Of a stretch of 49,270 bases of DNA, positions 1 to 6,741 are shown piece after piece (the first letter of the stretch is position 1; each line of letters begins with the position of its first letter). Both the position numbers and the translations under genes were made by a program. The stretch is from a virus: positions 1 through 49,270 of IMG/VR virus record IMGVR_UViG_3300035670_000323; one strand, 5' to 3'. The notes under the pieces were generated by a model that was given only the letters and a program-made list of their open reading frames with translations, searched no databases and was not told the DNA's origin.

Positions 1-127
1 ACCCAAGTCGTCCTCGGTGCGCCAGAAGCGCACTTCGCTGTCCTGACGTTCGTGGAATTGGAAGTCGTCGCTCTGACGCTTTCCAACGAAGAAGGCCGCC
101 TCGGCCGCTTCGAGGTAATCCCAATCA
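1..127. repeat. Terminal direct repeat, left copy (circular contig overlap)
   Basis: Bases 1-127 are identical to 49144-49270. The capsid reading frame continues without interruption from base 1 into base 49143, so the repeat marks a circular or circularly permuted molecule of 49,143 bp. 127 is a common maximum assembly k-mer, so this is more likely an assembly overlap than a biological terminal repeat; that origin is inference. Confidence 0.95.
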
Positions 128-897
128 ATGACCGACACCAATTTGTAATACGGGTTGATGTCGTTGAGCTGACTGTTGGGGTATTTCTCGGTGCCCACCA
201 GGCGGTCGGCCTGGAAACGCTGTGCACCCGGGCGCACAAGGATCGTGTCGCAGGGGTTCTGCACGACGTTGTCCCGCTCGTCGCGGTTGTTCGTCGAGGT
301 GTGGAGGACATACAGCGTTTCAAAGTCCGACGGGGTGACCGTCAGAGCCGCGACGCTGTTGTAATACGTCCCGCCACCTTTGGACGACCGGGCGTTGCCG
401 GTGAGGTTGAAGAGCGGGAAACCATCATAGAGCAGGTTCCCGTTGGCCGCGGTGTTGCCGATATGCGAGCCGTTGAACACGACGTCGCCGGTGAGGTTAC
501 CGCCCTCATTGAACACGCGCGCCGCCCACTCTTCCTTCTCAATTCTCACCATCCGGCCCCACGTTTTCGCGAGGTCTTTGATGAGGTTGCCGAGCTTGGT
601 GGTGTCGTCCACGGCCGTCTTGGTGAAGGCCAAGCCGTCCGAGAACGTCCAATACTTCACGAGAAACTCCCATCCCTGGACGGGGCTCTTGAAGTTGATT
701 TTCTGATCTTCCGTCAAATGACGGGTCAGGCGTCCCGCGCCCAACATCTGCGTCATTTTGTCGCCGGCTCCGGTCACGCCGCTGACGACTTTGAAGATCT
801 CGTTGTATTTCGTGGGCATTTCCTTGTAGCCTTCACGTTCGGCCTTATACATATCTTTCATGTAAATGGCCACTTGGTCGTTTGTGATACCTGGCAT
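1..897 (-). CDS. Major capsid protein, N-terminal 299 residues (continues at 49143)
   Basis: The ATG at 897-895 is preceded by an ideal AAGGAGA site and begins MPGITNDQVAIYMKDMYKAE. The frame stays open to base 1 and, on the circular molecule, continues from 49143 to a TAA at 49062-49060, giving 326 aa. Length and position directly after a scaffold-like gene and a small decoration-type gene, in the usual order terminase, portal, scaffold, decoration, capsid, identify it as the shell subunit. I do not recognise a specific capsid subfamily by eye, so HK97 fold is expected rather than shown. The antisense strand also has a long open frame, which is a codon-bias shadow. Confidence 0.85.
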   Translation of the reverse strand, partial: MPGITNDQVAIYMKDMYKAEREGYKEMPTKYNEIFKVVSGVTGAGDKMTQMLGAGRLTRHLTEDQKINFKSPVQGWEFLVKYWTFSDGLAFTKTAVDDTTKLGNLIKDLAKTWGRMVRIEKEEWAARVFNEGGNLTGDVVFNGSHIGNTAANGNLLYDGFPLFNLTGNARSSKGGGTYYNSVAALTVTPSDFETLYVLHTSTNNRDERDNVVQNPCDTILVRPGAQRFQADRLVGTEKYPNSQLNDINPYYKLVSVIDWDYLEAAEAAFFVGKRQSDDFQFHERQDSEVRFWRTEDDLG

Positions 898-961
898 GGC
901 TAAATCTCCTTAATGCGTTTTGGTTGAATTGACCTTCCCGAAGCGTTCCCCTGGGTTTCGC

Positions 962-1450
962 TTACGCGACGCCCGTGGCGAACATCTTCGCCGGTGCCAG
1001 GCCCACCTCGACGATGGACAGGTCGGCGTTGCCGTCGTAAATCACAAGCACGTCGGTCGCGCTCGCGTTCTCGTTGGCATACTGCCTCGAGGACACGATC
1101 TCGAGGTCGCACGTTTTCCCGCGCAGGCTATCCGCGTAGGTTCCGGTGCAACCCATGATGAAGCGAGCATTGAAATCGCAAATGATGAGCGAATCAATGC
1201 CGCCGGTCGGGATCGTGATGGCGCCCGTGCTCGCAGGGGTCAGGTGCGCGAAAGTCTCGGCCCACCCTTCAAGCTGCGTGTCGCCGGCCACGGCAACGTC
1301 GTTGGATCCAGCGCCGTCGCGAGCGACGAAACGGCCGCTCTGCTGATAGAACACTTCGGCGGCTTTGAGCGTGTGAACGTATTTGCTCACGGTGCCCGGG
1401 TCGTTCAACAGCCCATATTTGATGGGCTTCTTTTTCATGGTGCTCAACAT
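962..1450 (-). CDS. Probable head decoration (cement) protein
   Basis: 162 aa starting MLSTMKKKPIKYGLL; a second ATG four codons in is a possible alternative start. An AAGGGGAT site lies upstream. The protein is rich in beta-prone stretches (for example GAITIPTGGIDSLIICDF and LEIVSSRQ), with no signal peptide, membrane segment or catalytic motif. A short gene between scaffold and capsid is the usual place for a decoration or stabilising protein in HK97-like phages. The function rests on position and size only; an unrelated head accessory protein is possible. Confidence 0.6.
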   Translation of the reverse strand: MLSTMKKKPIKYGLLNDPGTVSKYVHTLKAAEVFYQQSGRFVARDGAGSNDVAVAGDTQLEGWAETFAHLTPASTGAITIPTGGIDSLIICDFNARFIMGCTGTYADSLRGKTCDLEIVSSRQYANENASATDVLVIYDGNADLSIVEVGLAPAKMFATGVA

Positions 1451-1462
1451 CGGATTATCCCC

Positions 1463-2713
1463 TTATTTTTTGTTGGCTTTAGCCTTCTCGTCGGCCTCTT
1501 CCTCGGCCAAGAGCTCGGCGTAGAGCTCATATTTGCGTTCATCCGAAACCGGAGTGCCGTCAAACTTGCGAAGAGCCTCCTCCTTCTCGGTAGCCGTTAA
1601 AGCCCTGGTGGTAGCCTTGCCTCCCTGCGCGCCGGAGTTGCCTTTGTTTTCTGGCCCTTCGCTCGATTTCTCCCCGAGAATCTTTCGGTTCTCTTGGCCG
1701 GCCTTAAAGGCCTCATCACGAGCTTTCTTGAGGGCCGAATCAAAGTTCTTGCCCTTCGCCCAATACACGATGTCTTGAATCGAGTATTCGGGATGGACAA
1801 CCTCGGCGTCGCTCGCCTGGTCCAGGATGGGCTTGATTTCATCCAGGAAAGGCTTCGCATCGTCCGGTAGGTCCAAGAGAAGTTTTGCCCGTTTGGATTT
1901 GGCCTCTTCTGCCATCTCGGTTTTGCGCTTTTCGACCACCGCTTTTACGCGGTCCTGGTATTCCTTCTTGGCGATACCAAAAACCTCGTCGTCGTCCTTG
2001 TCGCCGAGCTCCGGGTGGACCTCGCGATAGGCCGCCAACATGGCCGGTCGGGCTTCTTCGTAGCTGATCCACTTGTCGTTGATGAACACCTTCTCGTCGA
2101 TGGGGCCGGCGGCCAGGCGTTCTTTCGTCTGCTTGGCTTCCTCTTCCATCTGCGAAACCCGGCGAGCCTGGTGCCGTAGGGCACGGGCCATTTTGACCGG
2201 GTCTTTTTGGTATTTATCGACGATGTTGCGTTCGGCTTCGAGAGCCTTCCTCGCTTCCTCGATGGTAATTTTCTCGGCGTCGGCGTAGAGCTTGGCCTGT
2301 TCATCCAGGTCGGCGTCTTTGGCTTTGGCGAGCTCGGCCTTCCGCGCCTTCTCGGGCTCGGTAAGGTCTTTCTCGTCCTTTGCCAGGATCGCTTCGTCGG
2401 CTTTGGCCTGCTTTTCCGCTGCTTCCGAGGCCTCTTTTTCCTCTCGGGCTTTCTTCTCGGCCTCCGTCTCGGCCGGTTTAGCAGGTTCGGGCGTGCCGGG
2501 TTTTGCCGGGGCCTCCTCCTTCTTGTCACCGGTCGGCTTGATGGGCTCTTCATTCTTCTCAGGGTTTTCACCACGCGCTTTGGCTTCCTCGGCCGCTATC
2601 TCTTTGGCCGCGTCCTCGCGCAACTTCTGCTCGACATCTGTTCCCAGAGGTCCTGGTTTATCCTTCAAAGCCTGAACATCCACCTTGCCGTCTGCTGTTA
2701 GGGCGACCGTCAT
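1463..2713 (-). CDS. Capsid scaffolding protein
   Basis: 416 aa, extremely charged and helix-prone. Residues from about 25 to 150 are almost entirely Lys, Glu, Ala and Pro, with long predicted coiled coil; a more structured segment lies near 170-320, and the C-terminus is basic and charged (ends EEEADEKAKANKK). This composition, a start with AGGAGGT at ideal spacing, and the position just upstream of decoration and capsid genes are typical of internal scaffolds that assemble the procapsid in the cytoplasm and then leave or are degraded. No protease domain is visible. Confidence 0.8.
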   Translation of the reverse strand: MTVALTADGKVDVQALKDKPGPLGTDVEQKLREDAAKEIAAEEAKARGENPEKNEEPIKPTGDKKEEAPAKPGTPEPAKPAETEAEKKAREEKEASEAAEKQAKADEAILAKDEKDLTEPEKARKAELAKAKDADLDEQAKLYADAEKITIEEARKALEAERNIVDKYQKDPVKMARALRHQARRVSQMEEEAKQTKERLAAGPIDEKVFINDKWISYEEARPAMLAAYREVHPELGDKDDDEVFGIAKKEYQDRVKAVVEKRKTEMAEEAKSKRAKLLLDLPDDAKPFLDEIKPILDQASDAEVVHPEYSIQDIVYWAKGKNFDSALKKARDEAFKAGQENRKILGEKSSEGPENKGNSGAQGGKATTRALTATEKEEALRKFDGTPVSDERKYELYAELLAEEEADEKAKANKK

Positions 2714-2786
2714 TTCACTACCTCCTGTTTCGAGGGCCGGTTAAAACCGGGTGCCTCTGTTGCTTTAGGGCCGATCACTCGGGTAC

Positions 2787-3233
2787 CTAAAATCTGTTTG
2801 AACCAACCAAGGCTACGGCGTTGGCTTTGGTCTTTGCCAGGGTATCCTGGACAATCCGTATCGCCTCCGCTTCCACCTTCCGCACGTCATGTTCTTGAAT
2901 GTGTATTCCGCACCGCACTCTCAGGCACCTGGCTATCTCGGCCACCGAAAGGTATTGCCCCCGGTCCCCGACATAGCGGAACGGGTTGACTCTCAAAAAG
3001 AGCAGGATCTTGTGTTTCATGTACTTGTCCGGCACCAAGGAAATGCAGTAATTCAGGTACTCAAGCCTCTGCGGCTCCGTCGCTGAGGTGACCCCCTCCT
3101 CCATCTTTCCTTGAGGGAACAGCTCGCGATCGATGATGCCACGGTCCGCGTCAGCAGATATCTTCTTCAGGTAGGTTTCTGCCTCCCGAAGGTTATTGAT
3201 GGTGACCTGTTTAGGCTTCTTCTCTTCGCTCAT
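2787..3233 (-). CDS. Small protein with sigma region 4-like helix-turn-helix
   Basis: 148 aa, ATG at 3233 overlapping the stop of the preceding 40-aa gene (ATGA). The C-terminal part (YLSVAEIARCL, then DVRKVEAEAIRIV) resembles the sigma-70 region 4 pattern in which a helix-turn-helix is followed by RQIEAKALRKL, but the turn carries about ten extra residues. The N-terminal half is charged and has no recognisable motif. It lies in the head gene cassette between portal and scaffold, so it could be a regulator or a structural protein that merely looks helical. Function is unknown. Confidence 0.55.
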   Translation of the reverse strand: MSEEKKPKQVTINNLREAETYLKKISADADRGIIDRELFPQGKMEEGVTSATEPQRLEYLNYCISLVPDKYMKHKILLFLRVNPFRYVGDRGQYLSVAEIARCLRVRCGIHIQEHDVRKVEAEAIRIVQDTLAKTKANAVALVGSNRF

Positions 3234-3352
3234 TTAATGCTCCACCAGCCCTTCGTCGCGCCGTGCATCCACAGCCAAAAAGCGCCGAAGAAGAACGCGA
3301 ATAGCGACACGGCGGTGATAAGCAAAGGCTTTAAGTCGACCTCAATAATCAT
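3230..3352 (-). CDS. 40-aa single-span membrane protein
   Basis: Short gene starting MIIEVDLKPLLITAVSLFAF, followed by an uninterrupted hydrophobic stretch to about residue 29 (FFGAFWLWMH) and a basic, aromatic tail. Its ATG overlaps the stop of the upstream 107-aa gene and its TGA overlaps the ATG of the downstream 148-aa gene, both as ATGA. Translational coupling on both sides argues that it is real. A tiny single-span protein could be a holin, antiholin or lysis accessory, but nothing proves this. Confidence 0.65.
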   Translation of the reverse strand: MIIEVDLKPLLITAVSLFAFFFGAFWLWMHGATKGWWSIK

Positions 3353-3672
3353 ACCGTGTGCGTTCCCTCAACCCCACGCGCCTGGCGCTCTTTCGTTCTA
3401 GCCTCCAAGATCTTAGCCGCCTCGCGCAGGTGCATGATAGCGTCCGCGTTGTAGTCGCACTTGAACTTGGTCGACTGATAAAACTCGAGCCGGCTGATGG
3501 CCGCCGCGAGCAGGTCCTCGACAAAGCATCCGTTCTGTCCGCGCCGCTCCGCTCCCATGAGGCCCAGGGGCCCGTTCTGGAAGTCGAGCTCGATCCCGAC
3601 ACCCCGGACCGAACCGCCGGCCGGGTTGCCCTTCTCGTCTTTCCTGTGCTGAATCTCGAGCTTTTGAAGCAT
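3349..3672 (-). CDS. Small phage protein, candidate Acb2/Tad1-type anti-defence protein
   Basis: 107 aa. The ATG at 3672 overlaps the TAA of the upstream 36-aa gene. A central segment contains IELDFQNGPLG and GQNGCFVEDLLAAAISRLEF; the C-terminal helix has HLREAAKILEARTKER followed by RGVEGTH. From memory, the combination of FQNGP, an EDLL.A...RL helix and a terminal RT..R..RGVEGTH is a widespread small phage family, grouped with the Acb2/Tad1 hairpin proteins that sequester cyclic nucleotide signals of CBASS and Thoeris. That family link is recalled, not tested. The gene is clearly real; the function is a hypothesis. Confidence 0.55.
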   Translation of the reverse strand: MLQKLEIQHRKDEKGNPAGGSVRGVGIELDFQNGPLGLMGAERRGQNGCFVEDLLAAAISRLEFYQSTKFKCDYNADAIMHLREAAKILEARTKERQARGVEGTHTV

Positions 3673-3782
3673 TACCGCACCCTCCCTATCAGGTTAAAGA
3701 ACCACACTTGCCACGTTAGCGTCGCCACCACGAACGACGCCGGTATCGCCACATACCAAAAGGTGTTCCAGGCCTTCCTCAC
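3672..3782 (-). CDS. 36-aa single-span membrane protein (GTG start)
   Basis: The GTG at 3782-3780 overlaps the TGA of the upstream 78-aa gene (GTGA), and its TAA at 3674-3672 overlaps the next ATG. The product begins MRKAWNTFWYVAIPASFVVA and continues hydrophobic to about residue 30 with a short basic end. It fills what would otherwise be a 106-nt gap in a tightly overlapping cassette. A minimal holin or antiholin role is plausible alongside the neighbouring 78-aa and 40-aa membrane proteins. Confidence 0.6.
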   Translation of the reverse strand: MRKAWNTFWYVAIPASFVVATLTWQVWFFNLIGRVR

Positions 3783-4015
3783 GCCGTCCTCGTGGTCGGC
3801 ACGCCAAGCCTCTCGCTAATCCGGTAGAGCTGTGCCTCTATCCGGTCGTATTGCTTCTCGAGGGTTTGAATCTTTACCTCGTGCTCCGTTACCGCTTTCG
3901 CGTTGTCGGCGGCGGCGCTCCAAGAAAATACGGCGATAAACCCGATTACCGCCATCCCAATACTCGCGACCGATATTAAAACGGGGCGAGGTAAGCGCTC
4001 GACGTTCGCAGGCAT
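3779..4015 (-). CDS. 78-aa membrane-anchored coiled-coil protein (lysis candidate)
   Basis: ATG at 4015 with AGGAGG seven bases upstream. One membrane span (about residues 13-35, VLISVASIGMAVIGFIAVFS) is followed by a coiled coil with heptad spacing (EHEVKIQTLEKQYDRIEAQL, then YRISERLG). This topology, N-terminal anchor plus short coiled coil, is common in phage inner-membrane lysis accessories such as i-spanins and XhlA-like proteins, though XhlA has the reverse order. It sits in a head cassette rather than next to the transglycosylase at 12.5 kb, so lysis is only suggested. Confidence 0.6.
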   Translation of the reverse strand: MPANVERLPRPVLISVASIGMAVIGFIAVFSWSAAADNAKAVTEHEVKIQTLEKQYDRIEAQLYRISERLGVPTTRTA

Positions 4016-4351
4016 TTAGGCCTCCTTTTTGGGTTTTTGGGCCTTACCTGCGAGGGGTTGAAGGCCCACGTTCTCGACATCGTTTATCAGCGCGTCGAGG
4101 GACCGCACCCTCTCGAATATGTTGTTCACAAAAAAGGCATACCGCACGGGATCCATCATCGGTAAATAGGCCGCCTCTTGCATGAGAGCTTCGCGAGCCG
4201 CCTTGTATTTCTCCTTGAAACGCTGAAAGGCCTGGGTCGCCATGCAGCGCCGGGCCATTTGAATCGCTTCGTTGTAGAGCGCGTCGGACTTGGCCTTAAT
4301 CTCGGCCGATTGCTTCTCGTCGACGGGAACGTAAGGGTTATTTTTGGACAA
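4016..4351 (-). CDS. Hypothetical helical head protein (TTG start)
   Basis: 111 aa. The start codon is TTG at 4351-4349, supported by AGAAGGAGA seven bases upstream; no ATG exists in the first 30 residues. It overlaps the end of the portal gene by 14 nt. The protein is helical and charged, with ARRCMATQAFQRFKEKYKAA and a basic tail (GKAQKPKKEA). Its position immediately after the portal suggests a head-assembly or connector role, but I recognise no family. Confidence 0.6.
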   Translation of the reverse strand: MSKNNPYVPVDEKQSAEIKAKSDALYNEAIQMARRCMATQAFQRFKEKYKAAREALMQEAAYLPMMDPVRYAFFVNNIFERVRSLDALINDVENVGLQPLAGKAQKPKKEA

Positions 4352-6551
4352 GCGGGTTCTCCTTCTGTTCCTTCTCTCGCTGTTTCACAACCTCCGGGCT
4401 CGGGGGTGTCGCGCTCTCGGCCATGAGGTCGGACATGAGAGCCATGAGTTGTTGAGCGTCAATCTCGGGCTCTTGGCCAGTAACCTTCGCCTCTTGAATC
4501 TTGGCCTCGATATACTGCCGGACACCCTGGGCGACCATCTGTTGCTGTTGGGCCTGGAATTGCTTTAAGGGCGGGAGGATTTGGTCGACAAGATTTCTCC
4601 ACTTCTTCGACCACCCCTTAATGACCGATTTTAGAAGGACGTAAACGGCGTCCGGGTTACGGGCTATGAGCGGTTCTTGCCTGATCGTCTGCAAGAGCGA
4701 CAGGTCGGCCGCCTTCTCGTTCGCGTCCTCAAAATTGAAACTCTTGGCCTGGCTTTGGATATTGGTGCGCGCCACCATATCGGACCGCTCGAGGGTCGCG
4801 AATGGGTTTGAGCCTACAACGCGCTCGGGCCGCGGGCGGTATTTCAGGCCTTCCTTCGCCATTTGGTAGTAGAGCTGAAGGATGGTGTCGGCAATCCGTG
4901 AGAAGGCCGGCATGAGGCTGTCGATATAGTCCTCGATGTTGATACCGCTCTGCCGGAGCAGGGCGAGGGTCTTGGCCGCCGGCGCTGACGGGTCAAGCTG
5001 TGATTCCTGGCCGGTGACCGTGTCATTGACGCCCGATACCTGGCCGTCGTCGCGGTTCAAATACTCAAGCAGTTGGATAAGGCGCGAGCTGTCAAACTTG
5101 GGCATATACTCGCCCAGGAAGCGAATCTTGCCGGGGTCCGCTTCCATCGGAACGCCGTGCATCCACCGCTTGTCGAGGAATTGGGTGTGGATAGGGTCAT
5201 TCTTCGGGGCGATCGGTGTAATGATGTTGGCCGTCATGGCCCCCTCGAGCGTGAAATTGAGGATGGCATTCTCGGCGATATTGTTGTCCGTGAGGTATTC
5301 GGCCATGCCCGGCTGATAGAAGCCCGGCCAAATACTCGCTATGTAATGCGGAATGTAGGGCGTGTTGACCGCGTAATACGGGTATCGGATAGAGCCAACC
5401 ACGATCCACTTCTCTTCGGCAATCCAAACGATAATCTTGGTTTCGTCCTCATCCTTGCCGGTGAGATTGAAATAATAGGTGCACTCGAGAATGTCGTATT
5501 TCTCTTTGGTGTAATCCTTCTTGAGCTTCCGGTCCTTCGGCGCCGTGGTCTTTTTGCCGGTCCGGTTGTCGTCGTCATACATGAGCTCGTCAATGTCGTA
5601 AAACTTCTGTTTGGCTTCCTTGCGCTTGAGCTCCCACCAGGTATATTTCCGGCGCTCGACGACGAGCTTGGTGGTGCAAAGGCCGTCATAGCCCTCGGTG
5701 TCTGTCCTGACGTAGAAATCCTCGAGTGGGATATTTCGGGGCATGGGGTCGTTGTAGACGATCTCGTCATACTCGACGACCAGGGTAATCTTCTTGCCTT
5801 CCATGAGCTTCTTGACGAAGCCGGCGTGCTGTCCGTATTGGGCCTCGGGGTGGTTCTTGATGAAATCTTCAAGGCCGGTGTTCTTTACTATGGGCTTGCC
5901 GTCGCGCCCAACCGCGGGAGCCGGCTGCCCCGTCTTGGGATCCAGGGCCAGGACCGGCACGGGGTTTCCCTGGTAGCACTCATCGCGCTTCTTGCGGTCA
6001 ATCTTGACCTCATGGGTGATTTTGAGTATGCCGGTGCCCTTCACCACGGCTGAATGGATGGTCTTGCGCTCGGGTTCGTAGAATGGAATGTCCTCGTCGA
6101 GCTTATAGTCCAGGAAATCCTCTTGGGCTTCGCATACCTCGCGACCGCCTTCCCTCTCAAACTCGGGCCGGGCTGTGATGGAAAACTTGGGGTCTGACTT
6201 CCAGGCCGCCTTCATAATGAGCCGTTCGGCGCCGTCGCACTTCATCTTGGTCACCTGCCGGCAAAGGTTGAATTGCCGAAGGCTGTCCTCGGTGGCCTTG
6301 CCCTCGTATTGGTTATCCAGGGCCTTCCATTTCTTCTCGAGCTTGGCCGCCTCGCGCTCGTCCTTGATGGCCTGCCACTCGTCCTTGACCTCTTCGAGGA
6401 TCCGCTTCTTCTGCTCCTCGGTTAGGGTGAGCTTGACCATGTAGCGCGGGGTCTGGTCGTCCTGGGCCTGTGCCGCCGGCTTCTCGGTGATGGTCTTATT
6501 CTGGACGTTGGTGTCGCCGGCGGTGCCGGGCTCGGTGTTAAGAATGGGCAT
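4338..6551 (-). CDS. Portal protein
   Basis: 737 aa, close to the length of P22-type podovirus portals (about 725). ATG at 6551 follows a GGAGAT site. Features consistent with a portal: a long charged N-terminal region, a mixed alpha/beta core, the segment YLTDNNIAENAILNFTLEGA followed by a helix-rich stalk-like region, and a Gln-rich coiled C-terminal end (LPPLKQFQAQQQQMVAQGV). It lies one small gene downstream of the large terminase, the conserved portal position. The portal dodecamer forms the DNA entry channel at one capsid vertex and docks the terminase. The reverse strand also shows a long open frame, which is a shadow. Confidence 0.85.
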   Translation of the reverse strand: MPILNTEPGTAGDTNVQNKTITEKPAAQAQDDQTPRYMVKLTLTEEQKKRILEEVKDEWQAIKDEREAAKLEKKWKALDNQYEGKATEDSLRQFNLCRQVTKMKCDGAERLIMKAAWKSDPKFSITARPEFEREGGREVCEAQEDFLDYKLDEDIPFYEPERKTIHSAVVKGTGILKITHEVKIDRKKRDECYQGNPVPVLALDPKTGQPAPAVGRDGKPIVKNTGLEDFIKNHPEAQYGQHAGFVKKLMEGKKITLVVEYDEIVYNDPMPRNIPLEDFYVRTDTEGYDGLCTTKLVVERRKYTWWELKRKEAKQKFYDIDELMYDDDNRTGKKTTAPKDRKLKKDYTKEKYDILECTYYFNLTGKDEDETKIIVWIAEEKWIVVGSIRYPYYAVNTPYIPHYIASIWPGFYQPGMAEYLTDNNIAENAILNFTLEGAMTANIITPIAPKNDPIHTQFLDKRWMHGVPMEADPGKIRFLGEYMPKFDSSRLIQLLEYLNRDDGQVSGVNDTVTGQESQLDPSAPAAKTLALLRQSGINIEDYIDSLMPAFSRIADTILQLYYQMAKEGLKYRPRPERVVGSNPFATLERSDMVARTNIQSQAKSFNFEDANEKAADLSLLQTIRQEPLIARNPDAVYVLLKSVIKGWSKKWRNLVDQILPPLKQFQAQQQQMVAQGVRQYIEAKIQEAKVTGQEPEIDAQQLMALMSDLMAESATPPSPEVVKQREKEQKENPLVQK

Positions 6552-6741
6552 TAGGTATCTCCAAATAGCGTCGGCCGTTGCCTTCGCGGTATCCCTGCTT
6601 TTCGAGGTGCTTCAATAGTTTTCCGAGCCCACGCGTGCCGAGCCCTGTTTCCACGAACAGGTCAAAGTGGATCGGTTGCTTCTTCTTGGCCAGGTCGAGC
6701 ACTTTATCAATCGCCCTTACCCTCTCTTCTGTGAGTATCAT
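6538..6741 (-). CDS. 67-aa winged-helix-like small protein
   Basis: ATG at 6741 overlaps the terminase stop (ATGA) and its end overlaps the portal start. The sequence begins MILTEERVRAIDKVLDLAKK and ends in a GYREGNGRRYLEIP hairpin preceded by helices GLGTRGLGKLLKHLEKQGY, the pattern of a small winged-helix or phage DNA-binding domain. A gene here between terminase and portal might encode a terminase accessory or a regulator. No family is recognised. Confidence 0.55.
   Translation of the reverse strand: MILTEERVRAIDKVLDLAKKKQPIHFDLFVETGLGTRGLGKLLKHLEKQGYREGNGRRYLEIPNAHS

Noticed and set aside
52-903. Long plus-strand open frame
   Set aside because: It is antisense to the capsid gene, lacks a sensible RBS, and its existence follows from the codon bias of the minus-strand gene.
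2737-2750. CCGGTTTTAACCGG palindrome as a terminator
   Set aside because: Short stem with no T-run, directly upstream of the scaffold gene inside a continuous operon.
5073-6053. 326-codon plus-strand open frame opposite the portal
   Set aside because: Antisense of a recognisable portal gene; composition is a codon-position mirror.
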